Shown piece by piece: positions 26,001 through 37,303 of a stretch of DNA of 64,000 nucleotides. The stretch lies in NCBI GenBank assembly GCA_030063045.1, contig JAQSEB010000023.1:3534001-3598000 (forward strand), given 5' to 3'. This DNA is from Pratylenchus scribneri (Eukaryota > Nematoda > Chromadorea > Rhabditida > Pratylenchidae). Under the pieces are notes generated by a model that was not told where the DNA came from, made no database searches, and saw only the letters and a list, made by a program, of their open reading frames with translations. The translations under genes and the position numbers were made by a program. Positions within the stretch are counted from its first letter, which is position 1. Every line of letters begins with the position of its first letter.

Positions 26001-26157
26001 ATTAACCACTTTAAGATATTCGGAAATGGGCCTTTTCAAATTGGGAATTCCGATGGAGACGAAAATTAATGAAAATGAGGAGAAAAGCACTGATGAAGGG
26101 AATTTTGCGGGAATTTGTGTGTCCAGCCAAAATTTAACCCAAATTGTTATTCCCTAA
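23072..26157 (+). CDS. Polytopic membrane protein, probably otopetrin-like proton channel
   Basis: Manual splicing gives a long protein with about ten hydrophobic segments. In order: LFSLAVYIFELICVLINVFV; GVGILMVSSGILQL; MFLTGGIVLGYAYFIVF; NLLMILFCILSIIYIW; RRWVNCVLTVVWVQIVVF; FFPVLLVAHWIACGG; NGIFICLALLSALAVL; ASIAHLLLFTTFWQW; LVLIIGSVTFMTLKLILQV; FLFWCEAIIQSISLIMIQ; MRHFLPFIATAAMAVN; and a C-terminal ADYLFCFTAAGCWMDVLIR. Order and spacing resemble otopetrins, which have 12 helices and a late Phe-rich segment, but this rests on loose motif likeness. The product could be another multi-pass protein. The intron around 23330-23805 contains a foldback element, and the intron near 24711-25100 contains two diverged direct repeats of about 75 bp. 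Confidence 0.5.
23385..23714. mobile_element. Foldback/MITE-like inverted-repeat element in an intron
   Basis: About 330 bp whose halves are imperfect reverse complements. The outer ends read CAACTGGGCGACGCCGCTTG and, reversed, CAAATGGGCGATATCGCTTG. Internal matches include CTAATTAAGGACGAAA, GGCTATCGA, TTCAGAATTAGC and GTTTTACTT. No open frame. No clear target duplication. It sits inside an intron of the otopetrin-like gene. Confidence 0.75.
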
Positions 26158-26405
26158 AAGGAATATTTCTGATTTTAAAATATCTCAAAAAGGATGATGT
26201 GAATGAATTATTATTTTGTTTTGATTTGAATTGAATGATGAATTGTTTAAATTTCCAAAATAGAATCCAATCCAAGCTGTCCAAACAAATGAAGGTCACT
26301 GAAGGAAGGGGAAATGGATGAATAATGCCCAAAATTGATGCAAATTTTGTACTTTTTTAAATTAGATGACGTACATTAAAATTAAAATAATTTAATAATT
26401 TAAAA

Positions 26406-28502
26406 ATGTGTAAAATATATTTAATTCTACTCTCGGCATGCATTTTGATGGAAAGTAAGCCAAAATCCAATAAATTTAATAATCTTTTTATTATTAGTTT
26501 CTGTGTTGGCGGCACCATTGATGAATGAAATTGAGGAATTTGATGAAGGAAATAATATTCCAGCGATTAAATCCATATTCCCATTTTTGGGAGGAGGAGA
26601 AGAATCGGATGAAGCAAGAGGAAAATTGATGAAATTGATGGAAATGTTCAAAGAAAAATTTGGAAAAATATTCAATTGGCTGAGCGGAACATTCGGTGGA
26701 AATAATGGAAGAATAAAGGAGGATGAGAAGAATGAGGTAATCGATGGATTGGATGGAGGAAATAATAATAAAGAGGATGAAAATGAAGATGAATCGAGGA
26801 TGTCGGATGAAGAATCTGAAGAAATTGGGGATGAAGAAGGGAGCGATGAATTGGATGATGTTAAAAATGGAATAAAGAGGAAGAAGAGGGAGGAGAATGA
26901 AGAAGAGAGTGAGGATGAAGAAAAGAGGGAATCGGAAGAAGATGAAGAAGAGGGAGAAGAGACTAATAAAGGAGAGGATGAAATAAGGAAGACTAATAAA
27001 TCAGAAGGCAACAAAAACACTTTTGTGATATCCCAGAAAGTGGATGGAGGCGGTGCACACGCGTTAGATAAAAAAATGATAAAAGTGCCAATTGTTGCAT
27101 TAGATAAAAAAGTGCCAATTTGTCGCGTTAGATAAAAAAAGTGCCAATTTGTTGCGTTAGATAAAAAAGTGCCAAATTTTTGTTTAAAGGTATAAATGGG
27201 TCAAAAGGGGTTGCGCGTGATATAGACGGATATAGGAGGATTAAAGTGGATAATGGGGGGATTAAGCCGGATTAAGTCTCATCTTAGAGATTTAGGGTTA
27301 GGTTAAGGGCGGCATTTGATCTAGGGGCTAAGTATTTAGGGTTCGGGACACGCGGAATATAACCAGATATATAGGGATTAAGATGGATATTGGAGGATTA
27401 AGCCGGATGAGCCTAGTTAGGAGCTAGGGATTAGGATTAGGAATTCGGAGCATAGGAATTTCGCGAAGCCGGAGCAAAACAGCTTAAACCAGGTCTCGAG
27501 CCCATCTTTTTCAGGGCTTAATCCCCTTATCCACCTTAATCCCCTATATCCGACCTAATCCCATGAACTCTCTTAGCCTCTATTACTTCCCCTTCCTTAC
27601 AGTGATCCACCGGACACTTTCCCATCGATATCTGGGCATAATTTGGCTTAATCGCCCTATATCCACTTTAATCCCATTATATCCGGCTTAATCTCGCGCA
27701 CTCTCTAAGCTTCAGGCTAATTTCTTTACCTACTTTAATCCATCAGAAATCACCCATTCATTTCAGGCATTAATCCCTCTTAATCCGACCATATCCACCT
27801 TAATCCCCATATATCCGGATATATCCCGCGCACCCCCTTTTGGCCCATTTTTACCTTTAAACAAAAATTTGGCACTTTTTTATCTAACGCGACAAATTGG
27901 CACTTTTTTATCTAACGCGACAAATTGGCACTTTTTTATCTAACGCGACAATTGGCACTATTTATCTAACGCACACCCGCGGTTATGATGGAGGCAGCGG
28001 GGCAATCAAGGTTGTCATTAAAAATAGGCGAAAAAGGGAATTAGAAGAAGAAAAAGAGGAAGAAGTGGAGGAAGAAAGGGAAGAAGAAAAGGAAGACGAA
28101 GAGAATGAAGAAAGTGAAAGACATTCAAAAGGAGGGAATCAAAATCAATTCAAAATAAATCAACATTCCATTGTGAATCGAAATAAAAGGGAAACAATTG
28201 TTGAAGAGGAAGAAGAGAATCTGAGGTCAAAAAGATGTCATGAAGAAGAGGAGGAAGAAGGGAGTGAAGAAATGGAAGGAGAATTTGACGATGAAATGGA
28301 AGAAGAATTTGGGGAAGGATGTTCGGAGGAGGAGGAGGAGGGAACAATGGAGGAAGGACATAGCATTGAGGAGGAAGAGGAAGAACATCATCATCATCAT
28401 CATCATGGAGGGAATGGAGGAGGAGGAGGAGGATTGAGGAAAAATAATTTGAATATTTACAAAAAAAAAATTATTGATGAGATCATATTGAATACATTTT
28501 GA
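26406..28502 (+). pseudogene. Secreted, very acidic Glu/Asp-rich protein gene split by an inserted element
   Basis: Exon 1 (from 26406) and exon 2 encode a signal peptide (MCKIYLILLSACILME, SVLAAPLMNE), then a short helical region (KLMEMFKEKFGKIFNWLSG) and a long Glu/Asp-rich stretch with basic KRKKRE sites. At 27052 a 935-bp element interrupts the frame. After it the frame resumes at about 27996 with IKNRRKRELEEE, more poly-Glu, a His run at about 28387-28407, and a Gly run; the stop is at 28500-28502. The duplicated 9 bp reads Asp-Gly-Gly in the same phase on both sides, so the halves belong to one ancestral frame. As it stands the front half runs into the element and stops near 27135. Function unknown. 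The rear half has no signal peptide of its own. Confidence 0.65.
27052..27986. mobile_element. 935-bp Mutator-like non-autonomous TIR element with 9-bp target duplication
   Basis: Terminal inverted repeats of about 190 bp contain 3-4 tandem copies of GCGTTAGATAAAAAAGTGCC. The inner part is also a foldback: GGATTAAG/CCGGATTAAG motifs on the left face CTTAATCC motifs on the right. The target duplication GATGGAGGC lies at 27043-27051 and 27987-27995. A 9-bp duplication with long TIRs is the Mutator-like pattern. No transposase frame is present. Confidence 0.8.
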
Positions 28503-28506
28503 TAAT

Positions 28507-29845
28507 TTAAATTCCGCTGTACATATTTCGCCTTTGACCAAATCCCTGAAAATCATCATTTATTATCATTTTTGGAGAATATTTTAAATTTACTGATTGG
28601 CTTATTTGTTTGTTGCTGGGAAGCAATGCAGTGGGTGCGCCTCGTTTTTGTGCCAATTTCGGTGACTTCCTTTGATGTTGATTTCTTTGGCTGTTGGCCA
28701 ATTTCTGGCCCATTTCCCATTCTTTTCTCTCTTTTCGCCTCAATTTTCGTTCAATTGCCGGTGGCGGCTTATCTGGTAAAGAAGAATCAATCCATGGAGG
28801 CAAATTTGGTGTCCCATTTGAGAAATATTTTGGTTTTTGTAAATTTCTTTGGCCATTAAATTGGTTAATTCCCTTCTCCCAAACAATTCGTCCTCCATGC
28901 CCTCCGGCCCTTTCAGAAATTAATTTTCCTCGAAGTCGTTGATAATAAAGGAAAACAATCACAAAACATATTCCCTGGAATGTTCACATTTAATGTTGCC
29001 TTTATGTTTTGATTACATTTGCGGCCAATGACATTGTGAATTGAACCACAGAAAATGTTAATTGTTCATTGAAAATGTCCCCACTCCACCAAAGAATGGA
29101 ATAAGTGGTACAAAGGAGAATGAGTGGGGCAGAAGTGAAAAACCAGGGCAAAATCCAATTGGGAAGACGCTTCAATCAGAATGAAGGATAATTTTCGATG
29201 GCATTTGGCCAACCTTAACACTGCCATAAAGCATTGAAGCGGAAATGGGCAAATGAAGGATGGTAAGGCCCATACAAATTAGGACAATGGCAAACATTGC
29301 TGGAAAGGGGAATAAATGGGAATAGCAGTAATGACACAAATGGACCATTGACACGCCTTCGTTCCGGTGTTTCCGTGTAAATTTGATAAAGGCCCGGGAA
29401 TCTGGCCTGGTATTGGTCAATTCTTTAAACAATTGGGAATTGAACATTTTATTTTGGACTTACGCTCCAGTGGCCGGCAATTCTCGATTCTCCCAAAACC
29501 ATTGCCATTGTTTGACCACTTGAATTTGCCATCCAAGGAGGCCAAATTGGATGAGACAATACACCTAAATTGAAGGCATATTGGACATTTTTCCCTCCCT
29601 TTTTTGGGACAAACAATATTCCAAATGCCAATTCCAATTGAACTGCAACGTAAACATCGATATGGATCATGCTCAATGTTGGTGGTATGGCCCATTTCTT
29701 ATTGGAGAGAAGGAATTTGTTGGGCTAATATCGATTCATTCCATTGAATGAGGCTTTGGCCGAGCGAAGGACATTGAGGAAGCAGAGGATGAAATGCAAA
29801 CAAAAACATGGAGGGGGGATGGGAAAAGGAAGGTTGCATTTTGTT
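28507..29845 (-). CDS. Multi-pass membrane protein, family not recognised
   Basis: Spliced exons give about four hydrophobic segments. They are SMIHIDVYVAVQLELAFGIL; FVSLLLFPFIPLSAMFAIVL followed by ICMGLTILHLPISA; LPWFFTSAPLILLCTTYSIL; and FTMSLAANVI into a segment before VFLYYQRLRGKL. A hydrophilic loop holds WFWENRELPATGAIDQYQAR and YTETPERRRVNG. The last exon (28507-28962) is a long basic cytosolic tail (KLRRKERKEWEMG, QRKSPKLAQKRG). I could not fix the first exon; an ATG near 29830 leads into a hydrophobic stretch, but its frame does not join cleanly. I considered the dual-oxidase maturation factor because of the topology, but its motifs are missing. Confidence 0.5.
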
Positions 29846-29970
29846 GTAGAATTGGACAAAATTGGATAGAAAATAATAAAAAAAAATACATATTTGGATA
29901 ATTTAATTATTGGAAAATAAAAGGAATTAATTTGTAATGGAGAGAATGGAATAGGAAGATGGGAAAATGA

Positions 29971-31449
29971 ATGGCATATTTATTCCAAAAATATTTCTCG
30001 CAGATGGCACAATTTCAATTTATTATTATTTTCCCATTAATTTATTTGACAAAATTGTTGATTGCCGGAAGCATTCATCAAAAATGCATTTTGGAAAATC
30101 ATCAGGAAAAGAAGGAAGGCGATTTTTGGATTCATCAAAATTTCTTCAATGTGACATGCTTAAATGGGAAAATTGAGGCAAAAAAAAACGTTGAAAAAAA
30201 AGGAAAGAATTAAATTAAGGTGGTAAATTGTGTAACGGAAAAAGGTGTTCAAATTCCACTTGGAACGGCCAATCACCGAGAAAATGGATTCATTTATAGT
30301 TGCAAATTGAATGTTGGCATTGACAATAATAATAATACGAAAATTGAAGCAACAAACAAAACAAGTAAATTATATTGTCCACCACCAAATTTATTCCCAT
30401 TTATTTTAAAGTCAATAATGGAGAGGAAGATGTCCATGAATGCGACTTTCTCCCGGCAAATGGTCGAGCCGAATATTTGCGCGGAGGATACGCAATTTCC
30501 TGCTTGGATAATCGCATTTTGGGTTGCATTGATTTTCGCGGCGATTTGGTCAGATCCGGCCAAATGTTCATTCGGCCTCGAGGCCAAATTTCCAAATGTG
30601 TGGTTTATTCCGGTGGAAGATGGGCAAAACAAGAAATAAAAGGTGAGGGGAGAGGGCTTTTATTTTATCTTTTGTAATTGTGGCCCTTAAAAATAATATT
30701 ATAGCTCAATCAACTAATAAGAAATTACGCTTGGTATCCTCTTTTATTTCTTGGTAATAAGTTTTTGTTATTAATTATGTTATAAAATTTGTTCTTTTTT
30801 TGTGCTGAAATGCCAACAATGCCTATGAACCTTTCCTATTTGTCTTACTGTACCTGTAGCCCCACCCCCACCTTTTGCCTGCTCCGTCACTGTCACCCTA
30901 TCAATCAAATATTGCCTCAATCTGCCTTTTTTAACCCACTCTTTTTCCTCCCTTTTCCTCATTTTCCCTTCCGCCTTCACATTATTATTATAAGATTTTC
31001 CCACAAAATTAATAAAGAATATTTCAAAGTTGATTCGCCTCTAATCCATATCCCGTTCTTTGGGCCACTGGGAGGATAGGCCTCCGGTGAAGCCCAAGCC
31101 CAGTTCTCATAATTTCTCATAATATTAAAAAAATTTGAAATTTTATATTAAAAATTTTTGGACATCCATAATATTTTTATTTTTGAATGTTTTAGGATGC
31201 TTCAATGGGACCAATGAGGAGGATGACCCGGCGGATCGTCGATTTTTGGTGCCAAAAGGCAGAATATGGAAAAATGGGAATTTTGAATTGCGTTGTGGAG
31301 AGGAAGGAATCCAAATTTATAAAGTAAATTAAATATTCATCAATTAATTTTAAATCATTATTATATTTTAGTGCATAATTGAAGGCAGACGAATTCACGT
31401 TGGGACGGCATGGGTCGACGCAGAAAATGTGCTGAATGTTTGCAAATGA
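29971..31449 (+). CDS. Secreted protein with three MIG-18-like (fibronectin type I-like) repeats
   Basis: A signal peptide probably starts at the second Met, 30004 (MAQFQFIIIFPLIYLTKLLI). Each of three repeats has the pattern of a Trp/Phe, then Cys, then Gly-x-Ile, then a second Cys. Repeat 1 is FWIHQNFFNVTCLNGKIEA with VVNCVTEKGVQIPLGTAN. Repeat 2 is YAISCLDNRILGCIDFRGDL with SGQMFIRPRGQISKC. Repeat 3 is RIWKNGNFELRCGEEG with CIIEGRRIHVGTAWVD. This resembles the fibronectin type I-like domain of C. elegans MIG-18, an extracellular matrix protein. The intron at 30190-30219 is only 30 bp, while that at about 30641-31195 is about 555 bp. Family assignment is from pattern only. Confidence 0.62.
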
Positions 31450-31815
31450 AACAAAAATCAAACATCATTTCATTTAAATTGATTTACATTTGAAAATCAT
31501 TTAAAGAAACATTCTTCCATTTCATTCCAAAAAATTGCCAAAGCATCCATTCAATTTTTAGGTTTCCCTTTTTGCCAAAAAAGGAATTTGCTTTGTTCAT
31601 TCGACCAGAAAATGGACAAAATTAGGATTTTGGGAAGAGCATTGGAAAAAGTTTGACCGAGTAACGGATTTGGGGAAGAAAAGGGAAGGAGAATTGGGGC
31701 CAAAAACACCCAAAAAGAAGAATGGCCAATTTGATTGACGGGAAAAGGGGGGGAATGGCAACCAAAAATTAATTCTCCCTTTGCCAATTTACATTACAAA
31801 AAATTCAACGAAAAA

Positions 31816-34308
31816 ATGTTATTCCCTTTAATTTCAACAATAAAATTGGCCGCAATTTTGCAACAACAAATTGTGCCATCAATTGAGGCAACCACAAAAA
31901 GTATTGCGATGCCAATGCCAAAAATGGATAATAAAATATTAATTGAATTGGAAAATGGTTGTTGGCGAATTGGAGAGAATAGTGATTCGGTGGACCATTT
32001 TCAATTGGTTTTGGCATTCCCAAATAGCCAAAATTAATTCTCCTAACATTTTCCCCCAAAGGAATGTTGTGACCATTCACCTCAAAATCAGCTGCCAAAT
32101 GTCAAAATTCATTCGAACATCAGAAAATGCCATTTGAAAATTGATTTTGCCAAATTTTCGATTTGCGCGCAAAGAATTGAATTAATACAATTGAATGAAT
32201 GTTTTGGCTTTGATGGAATAATGGAAAAAATGAAATTAGCAATTGAAAACAATTCTCAAATGGAATTCAATATTTCCATTCAAAAATGGGATGGAAAGTA
32301 AAATAAATAGATTCTAATAAAAAATCACATTTTCCCCCAAAGTTCATTACTCACTTCCGACCTTTTCAATGCCATCCATGCTCATTTTCCACCTTCAAAT
32401 ATTCAATCTCTTGAATTACTTCCATTTTCCCTCATTTTCCCTCAAAATGCCAATTTTTCCATTCAAATTGCCAATCTTGGCCTTTTCTTCCCTCGTCTTC
32501 AACAAATTTCCATCCAATCTGAACAAAAAATGGAAGGACCAAAGCCAAAACTTTTTGGTCGAACATTTCTTCGAGATTTGCCAACATTAAAATCATTGAA
32601 AATTGAAAATGTTGACTTTGAATTTGACCAAAAGGAGGAGCCACAATGGTTGGACAGTTTGGAAAGAATTCACTTGGTAAATTCGTCCATTGGGGATTTG
32701 CCCCGTTGGATGGCCAAATCCAAAAGATTGGAGGTGGTTTTTTAAATAATACTATTTATTCAATATTCCAACTTTTAGCGAATATTTTTATTGAATTGTG
32801 CATTGAATTCATCAATTTCCCTTTCCCAATTGGCCTCCGCCATCCAAATTAAAGTGAATGGAAATAAAATTGTCGATTTGCATCGAGTGGCATTCAAATG
32901 TGGAAGATTGCATGAATTGGATTTGCGCAATAATTCTGTATAATTTACTTTAAAATAAATTAATATTTATTTATTAGATTTCACGAATTGCCCCACATTC
33001 TTTCTCCCAATGCCATTCCCTTCGTCTTTTGGACCTTTCTGAAAATCCTTTTGGCCAGGATTTTCCCGATAAACCATTTTCTGGTTGCCAACGATTAAAA
33101 CGTCTTCGCCTCGAAAGAATTGGACTTTTGGTAATCGGAAAAGTTTTCAATCAATTAAAATGCCAAAATATTTGAAGCATCTTCGTCCGGAAATGTTCAT
33201 TGGACTGAGCAATTTGAAATCATTGACTTTGTCCGGAAATCCACTTTCTCGGATTGACCCATTCACTTTTTTGCCCACTCGATCCATTCGTGCCCTTTCC
33301 TTGGCCAATTGCTCCCTCCATTCAATTCCATTGGCCGTCACCCAATGTTGCCTTCTCGAAAGGACCCCTTCCCCTCTTCCTCCACCGTATATAATTTTAA
33401 TTTTCAGCCTCTCATTGGATGATAATCTTTTTGCCAATCGTCATTCAATGCCCCCAGAATTGTTGGCTCTTCTTTCCCGTCTTTCCCATTTTTCCTTTCA
33501 AAGGAATCCACTTCTCCAATTGCCCCGGGGCCTTTTCCTTTATGAATCGAGAAATGAAATTGAAAAACAAAAATTGGAGCAAATTCTCAATACTTTGGTT
33601 GACATGGCATATTCCATTGAATTTCCCATTTATTTTTGTAGATTCATTTGCCAGTTTGGCGTCTGGAACCGTGCACCCCTTTCCTTTGGCATTTTCATCT
33701 CCGTAATTCATCATTCCCAGAATTACGTCAAAAAGTGGCAAATTGGAATAAAGAAAGGATGGAAATGGAGAGGATGGGACATTGCAAACAACTTTATGAG
33801 ACAATTTTGGATGGAATTGACATTTACAGGGAATTATTGGAGAATAGTGGATGCGAGGCAAGTCGGCGCCTTCGATCGGTTCGGGCAAAGGAAAATTGTC
33901 CAGTGGCACAAATTCGAAATAATGAAAAAAGCAATGAAGAAAAGTCTCATCAGCAAAATATTGGGAAGGCCGGAATTGTTCAGGTTATTTTGGGAATTCC
34001 ACTCCATTTTTAAATATGAATTTTAGTTACTTTTGGCGCCAGCCTCCGCCATTTTAGCTACAAATTCCCCCACTGATTCGGTGCCAACTCAAATAATATT
34101 TTCCACGACTTCAAATCCAATAACAAATACTGATGAAGGAAATAATATTTCTACACATTTTGGCCTTCTTCACCTTTCATTGGGCACAAATTTATTGATT
34201 TTCACATTTTCAATCATTTTTGTGGCCATTAAAATGACAAAAATGTTGGCGGAAAGAAATGGGCCAAAAAATATGCCGAAAATGGAAGAATTCGAAGAAA
34301 TTTATTAA
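31816..34308 (+). CDS. Leucine-rich repeat single-pass membrane protein
   Basis: The N-terminus (MLFPLISTIKLAAILQQQI) is a likely signal peptide. LRR-type repeats run from about 32.3 to 33.5 kb, for example LFGRTFLRDLPTLKSLKIEN, LERIHLVNSSIGDLP, LHELDLRNNS, SFSQCHSLRLLDLSENPFG, LSNLKSLTLSGNPLSRID and RALSLANCSLHSIP. A cysteine-bearing C-flank follows, then a polar region (about 33.6-34.0 kb), a Thr/Ser/Asn linker, and one membrane segment (LGTNLLIFTFSIIFVAIKM) with a short cytosolic tail. Introns are about 40-50 bp. It fits an extracellular recognition or adhesion receptor; no intracellular signalling domain is seen. Confidence 0.75.
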
Positions 34309-34692
34309 AATGGAATTATCCTATTTTGAATAGACTATTTTTCGGGGATTTATATTTTTTTCAATAATAAATTGGGCAGGAATTTGATAATTGAAAATGG
34401 TCAAAAAATATCCTAATTTTACTCTAAATTTTCATTTACCTTTTCATTTCAGTTATTTAATTTTCCCAAAAATATTTATGCCAAATACTGAATAAAAATT
34501 ATAACCAATTAACAAAATTAAACAATTATGTATGAATTCACTGATATAAAAATTAACATTTAAATAAAATTGGAAGGGAATAATGTTGAATAGTGGAATA
34601 CAAATGGAATGGAGGGAATATTAATGGTGAAAATGAAAACCCAAAAAAATGAATTCCCTCATGGCATCATCATTCCTCATCATGGCATTCAT
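34309..34692. other. AT-rich intergenic region between converging genes
   Basis: No gene seen. It holds the 3' ends of the LRR gene (+) and the SPRY gene (-), with several AATAAA-like signals on both strands. Confidence 0.5.
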
Positions 34693-35886
34693 TCAGAAAT
34701 TCTCATCCATGTAGAAACGGTAGCGCACACTGGCCCAGAGGGCATGCCGCTTGGAGGCGAAGGACAGTGCCGGAGTGGCCAAATTCAAATTCAAATCCCA
34801 CTCCAAATTAATCCATTTGCCTGTGAATAATTTATTAATTCAAAGCCCATTCCTTCATTAAATAAACCCACCAATTTGGATTCCATTCAATTTCAAAATG
34901 GCAATTCGCTTCATTGGATTAATCCCGCACGTGACCATATCCTTGGCCCCGAATTTCCATCCTCCATCATTGCGCAGGCGAATCCATCGACCATCACTCC
35001 CATAGCCAAATGAATATTCAAAGTCGCCAACTCTTTTATTGATGACAAAAGATTCGCCGAAGCAAAATCCAACTCCCATCCAACTGAATTAATTAATTTA
35101 TTTGAATTATTCCTCAATTCCAAATATTTAATTTGCAGAAAAGATTCTAACGGTTTAATCCTAAACCCCAAAATTATATAACCATTCGATATATCTCATC
35201 AAGTCGCATTAAGTGATATATAATTTGTCTTATTTTTGTCAATAATAAACAGTCTTTTCATTTTTGTTTCAAAACAAAGTTAGAAATAGTTAAACCATGA
35301 TAAAATATATTTCAATCGATGTTTCAAGACGAACTATTAATTGGGTATATGGTTTTGGGATCTAGGATAAATTTCCAAAAAGTTTTAAACTGATATAATT
35401 TTTGCAATTTCATTATTTCCCATTCCAATTGAACCAACCAATATTCATAAGCGCCAGCCCAGAGTACTCCAATTTGAAATTCGGTGACAAAAAAGGAATC
35501 CAAAAGTGGTGGCGAATGAATGGCTCGAATTGTCATTTGTTTGTCATAAGTTTCACCTTTATTATTAAAAATGAAGGGAAAATGCCACCCAAAACCAACC
35601 ATTGATTTTCAGTTTGTGATTTTGAACATCATCCAAAATGTTGTCATTCTCGGTCCATTCATTTTTTGACCAAAATGTTGGTGCCTTAAAATAAAAAAGA
35701 ATACGGTATTAAAATGCCCTATTTCACCTTTTTGCGAAGTTCCTTCACATAAAAGCATTGGAATGGCTCTTCAGGGCGAAGTTGATGGAGGATGACGGCA
35801 CTGCGACCAGCGGCACATTTCAATGGAAGAAATTTGACAAATTCGTAGATTAATTCGGGCGGAAGATAATGGCCAGATTGGGACAT
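34693..35886 (-). CDS. F-box-like and SPRY-domain protein
   Basis: The start at 35886 (MSQSGHYLPPELIYEFVKFL) follows a strong acceptor-like TTTTTTTGATTTTCAG, which would suit trans-splicing. The LPPELIYEFVKFLP segment looks like the first helix of an F-box. The later exons form a SPRY domain: LDSFFVTEFQIGVLWAGAYE, WMGVGFCFGESFVINKRVGD, FEYSFGYGSDGRW, KDMVTCGINPMKRIAI, KLNGIQIGKWINLEWDLNL and SVRYRF. An intron of about 340 bp splits the SPRY domain at about 35103-35443. SPRY domains bind peptides and often give substrate choice to ubiquitin ligases. There is no signal peptide, so it does not resemble the secreted SPRYSEC proteins of cyst nematodes. The F-box call is the weak part. Confidence 0.72.
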
Positions 35887-36550
35887 TTTTTGGGGAAATT
35901 TGCTGAAAATCAAAAAAATGGAAATGGGACATGAATGAAATGATGGGTCTATTTTTGGATTCACTTTTATATTTTGGCCCAGCCCACTTTTAATGGATCA
36001 AAAAACCATTTTGCATAATTAGGCAAAATGGAAAGAGGAGCCTTTTGGGCAAAAGGTCAAATGATAGGAGGGGGGGCACCGTCCATTCATTATTATTATC
36101 CCTTGAAGGGAGACAATTTTGAAAGTGAAAAAGCGCCAAAAATTTGGAATAAAAATTGAATGAAAGGAAAGAGGACAACGAATTTTCCGCACCAAATCAT
36201 TTTTAAAAATGAATATTAAAGGGAGAAATATTTAATGGATTGATAGAAAGTTTATGAATCAAAAAACAGCAAAAATGGGCAATCATTTTATGACCACATT
36301 TTTTGGCCAATTAAGTTTGATCAATCATTTTATATAAAAATGATCCATAAAAAGAGATTAATCCAATTATTATAAATATTATTTTATTATTATTGGCCAA
36401 TACGAATAAAGAATGTCGAAAACTAATGAAAGCCCAATTATTTTCAAGGAAAAAAGATTAATAAGCGAATTTTTGAGTTCATTTTTAATTAAAAATCCAT
36501 TAAATTTTATTAAAAATTTTGAATATTTTTTGTATTTTAATCCATCCAAA

Positions 36551-36871
36551 ATGCTTCCCATTAAAATTACAATATGCTCTCATTTCATTTTATTTATTTT
36601 CTTTCATCCAACAAAAAGACATGAATTGTCCCTCAGGGAATTTGCCTCGATGTTCTCATTTCCTTCAGAATTCCGTCTTTACTTCAACAAAATGAATGCA
36701 ATATTTTATTGTTTTTTCGGCCAAATTGTGACGTCGATGACCAATCAAAAATTTGCCACCAAAAATTCAATCCTCTTTTTTTCGCCCCAACCAATTTCCT
36801 TCCTTCCCTCTATGTCGGCCTCTCTTTTGTGCGAATTTGCCGACAATATAATTAATAATTTCCTCAACTAA
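36551..36871 (+). CDS. Hypothetical small protein, possible secreted
   Basis: A single open frame, longer if read from 36413, with an internal start MLPIKITICSHFILFIFF that would serve as a signal peptide. The remainder (LSLREFASMFSFPSEF, LLCEFADNIINNFLN) has no recognised domain. AT-rich DNA here yields open frames easily, so this is weak. Confidence 0.2.
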   Translation: MLPIKITICSHFILFIFFHPTKRHELSLREFASMFSFPSEFRLYFNKMNAIFYCFFGQIVTSMTNQKFATKNSILFFSPQPISFLPSMSASLLCEFADNIINNFLN

Positions 36872-37018
36872 CAAAAAGAAAACAAAACCATTCATTCATT
36901 CAATGAGCTATCCAATATGTACAAAATTGGGTTGTTGAAAGGGCAATGGCCTAAACAATGTTGATTCAATTTTGTTCAAATTCGTCCCGAAAATTACCCA
37001 TCACTGTGAATGTTGTTT

Positions 37019-37240
37019 TTATTCTCTTTTGGAAGGAGCAAAGTCAGGAGGAATGTTGGTTGAGGCCGAATTGGCCATTTGGTTTTGGGGTATTTGTCCC
37101 AGCATAGAATTCTGGTCCGTCCACCCCCGCAGCCAGATGCCTTCCATCCCCTCATGATGAACCCATTCAATTCCAATTCCAATCAATGCCATTAAAATTA
37201 AATGTTTTCTCCATCCATCCATCGGCCAACTTTTGCTCAT
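37019..37240 (-). CDS. Hypothetical small Trp-rich membrane protein
   Basis: A 73-residue single-exon frame starting MSKSWPMDGWRKHLILMALI. One membrane-like segment (HLILMALIGIGIEWV) is followed by HHEGMEGIWLRGW and a polar tail. The start codon lies 63 bp from that of the divergent GPCR gene. Composition and size recall small inner-membrane mitochondrial subunits, but I cannot name one. Confidence 0.3.
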   Translation of the reverse strand: MSKSWPMDGWRKHLILMALIGIGIEWVHHEGMEGIWLRGWTDQNSMLGQIPQNQMANSASTNIPPDFAPSKRE

Positions 37241-37303
37241 CCAATTCTAGGCCAATAAAATAATCCAATTCCCTTCTTTTCAACCATTCTTTTGCATTTT
37301 CCA

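Noticed and set aside
26427..27020. 197-codon Ser-rich frame on the minus strand
   Set aside because: Antisense of the Glu/Asp-rich frame of the acidic secreted gene.
28507..29845. Dual-oxidase maturation factor
   Set aside because: Topology is loosely similar, but none of the family motifs is present.
33147..33909. Minus-strand frames of 96-154 codons
   Set aside because: Antisense of the LRR gene.
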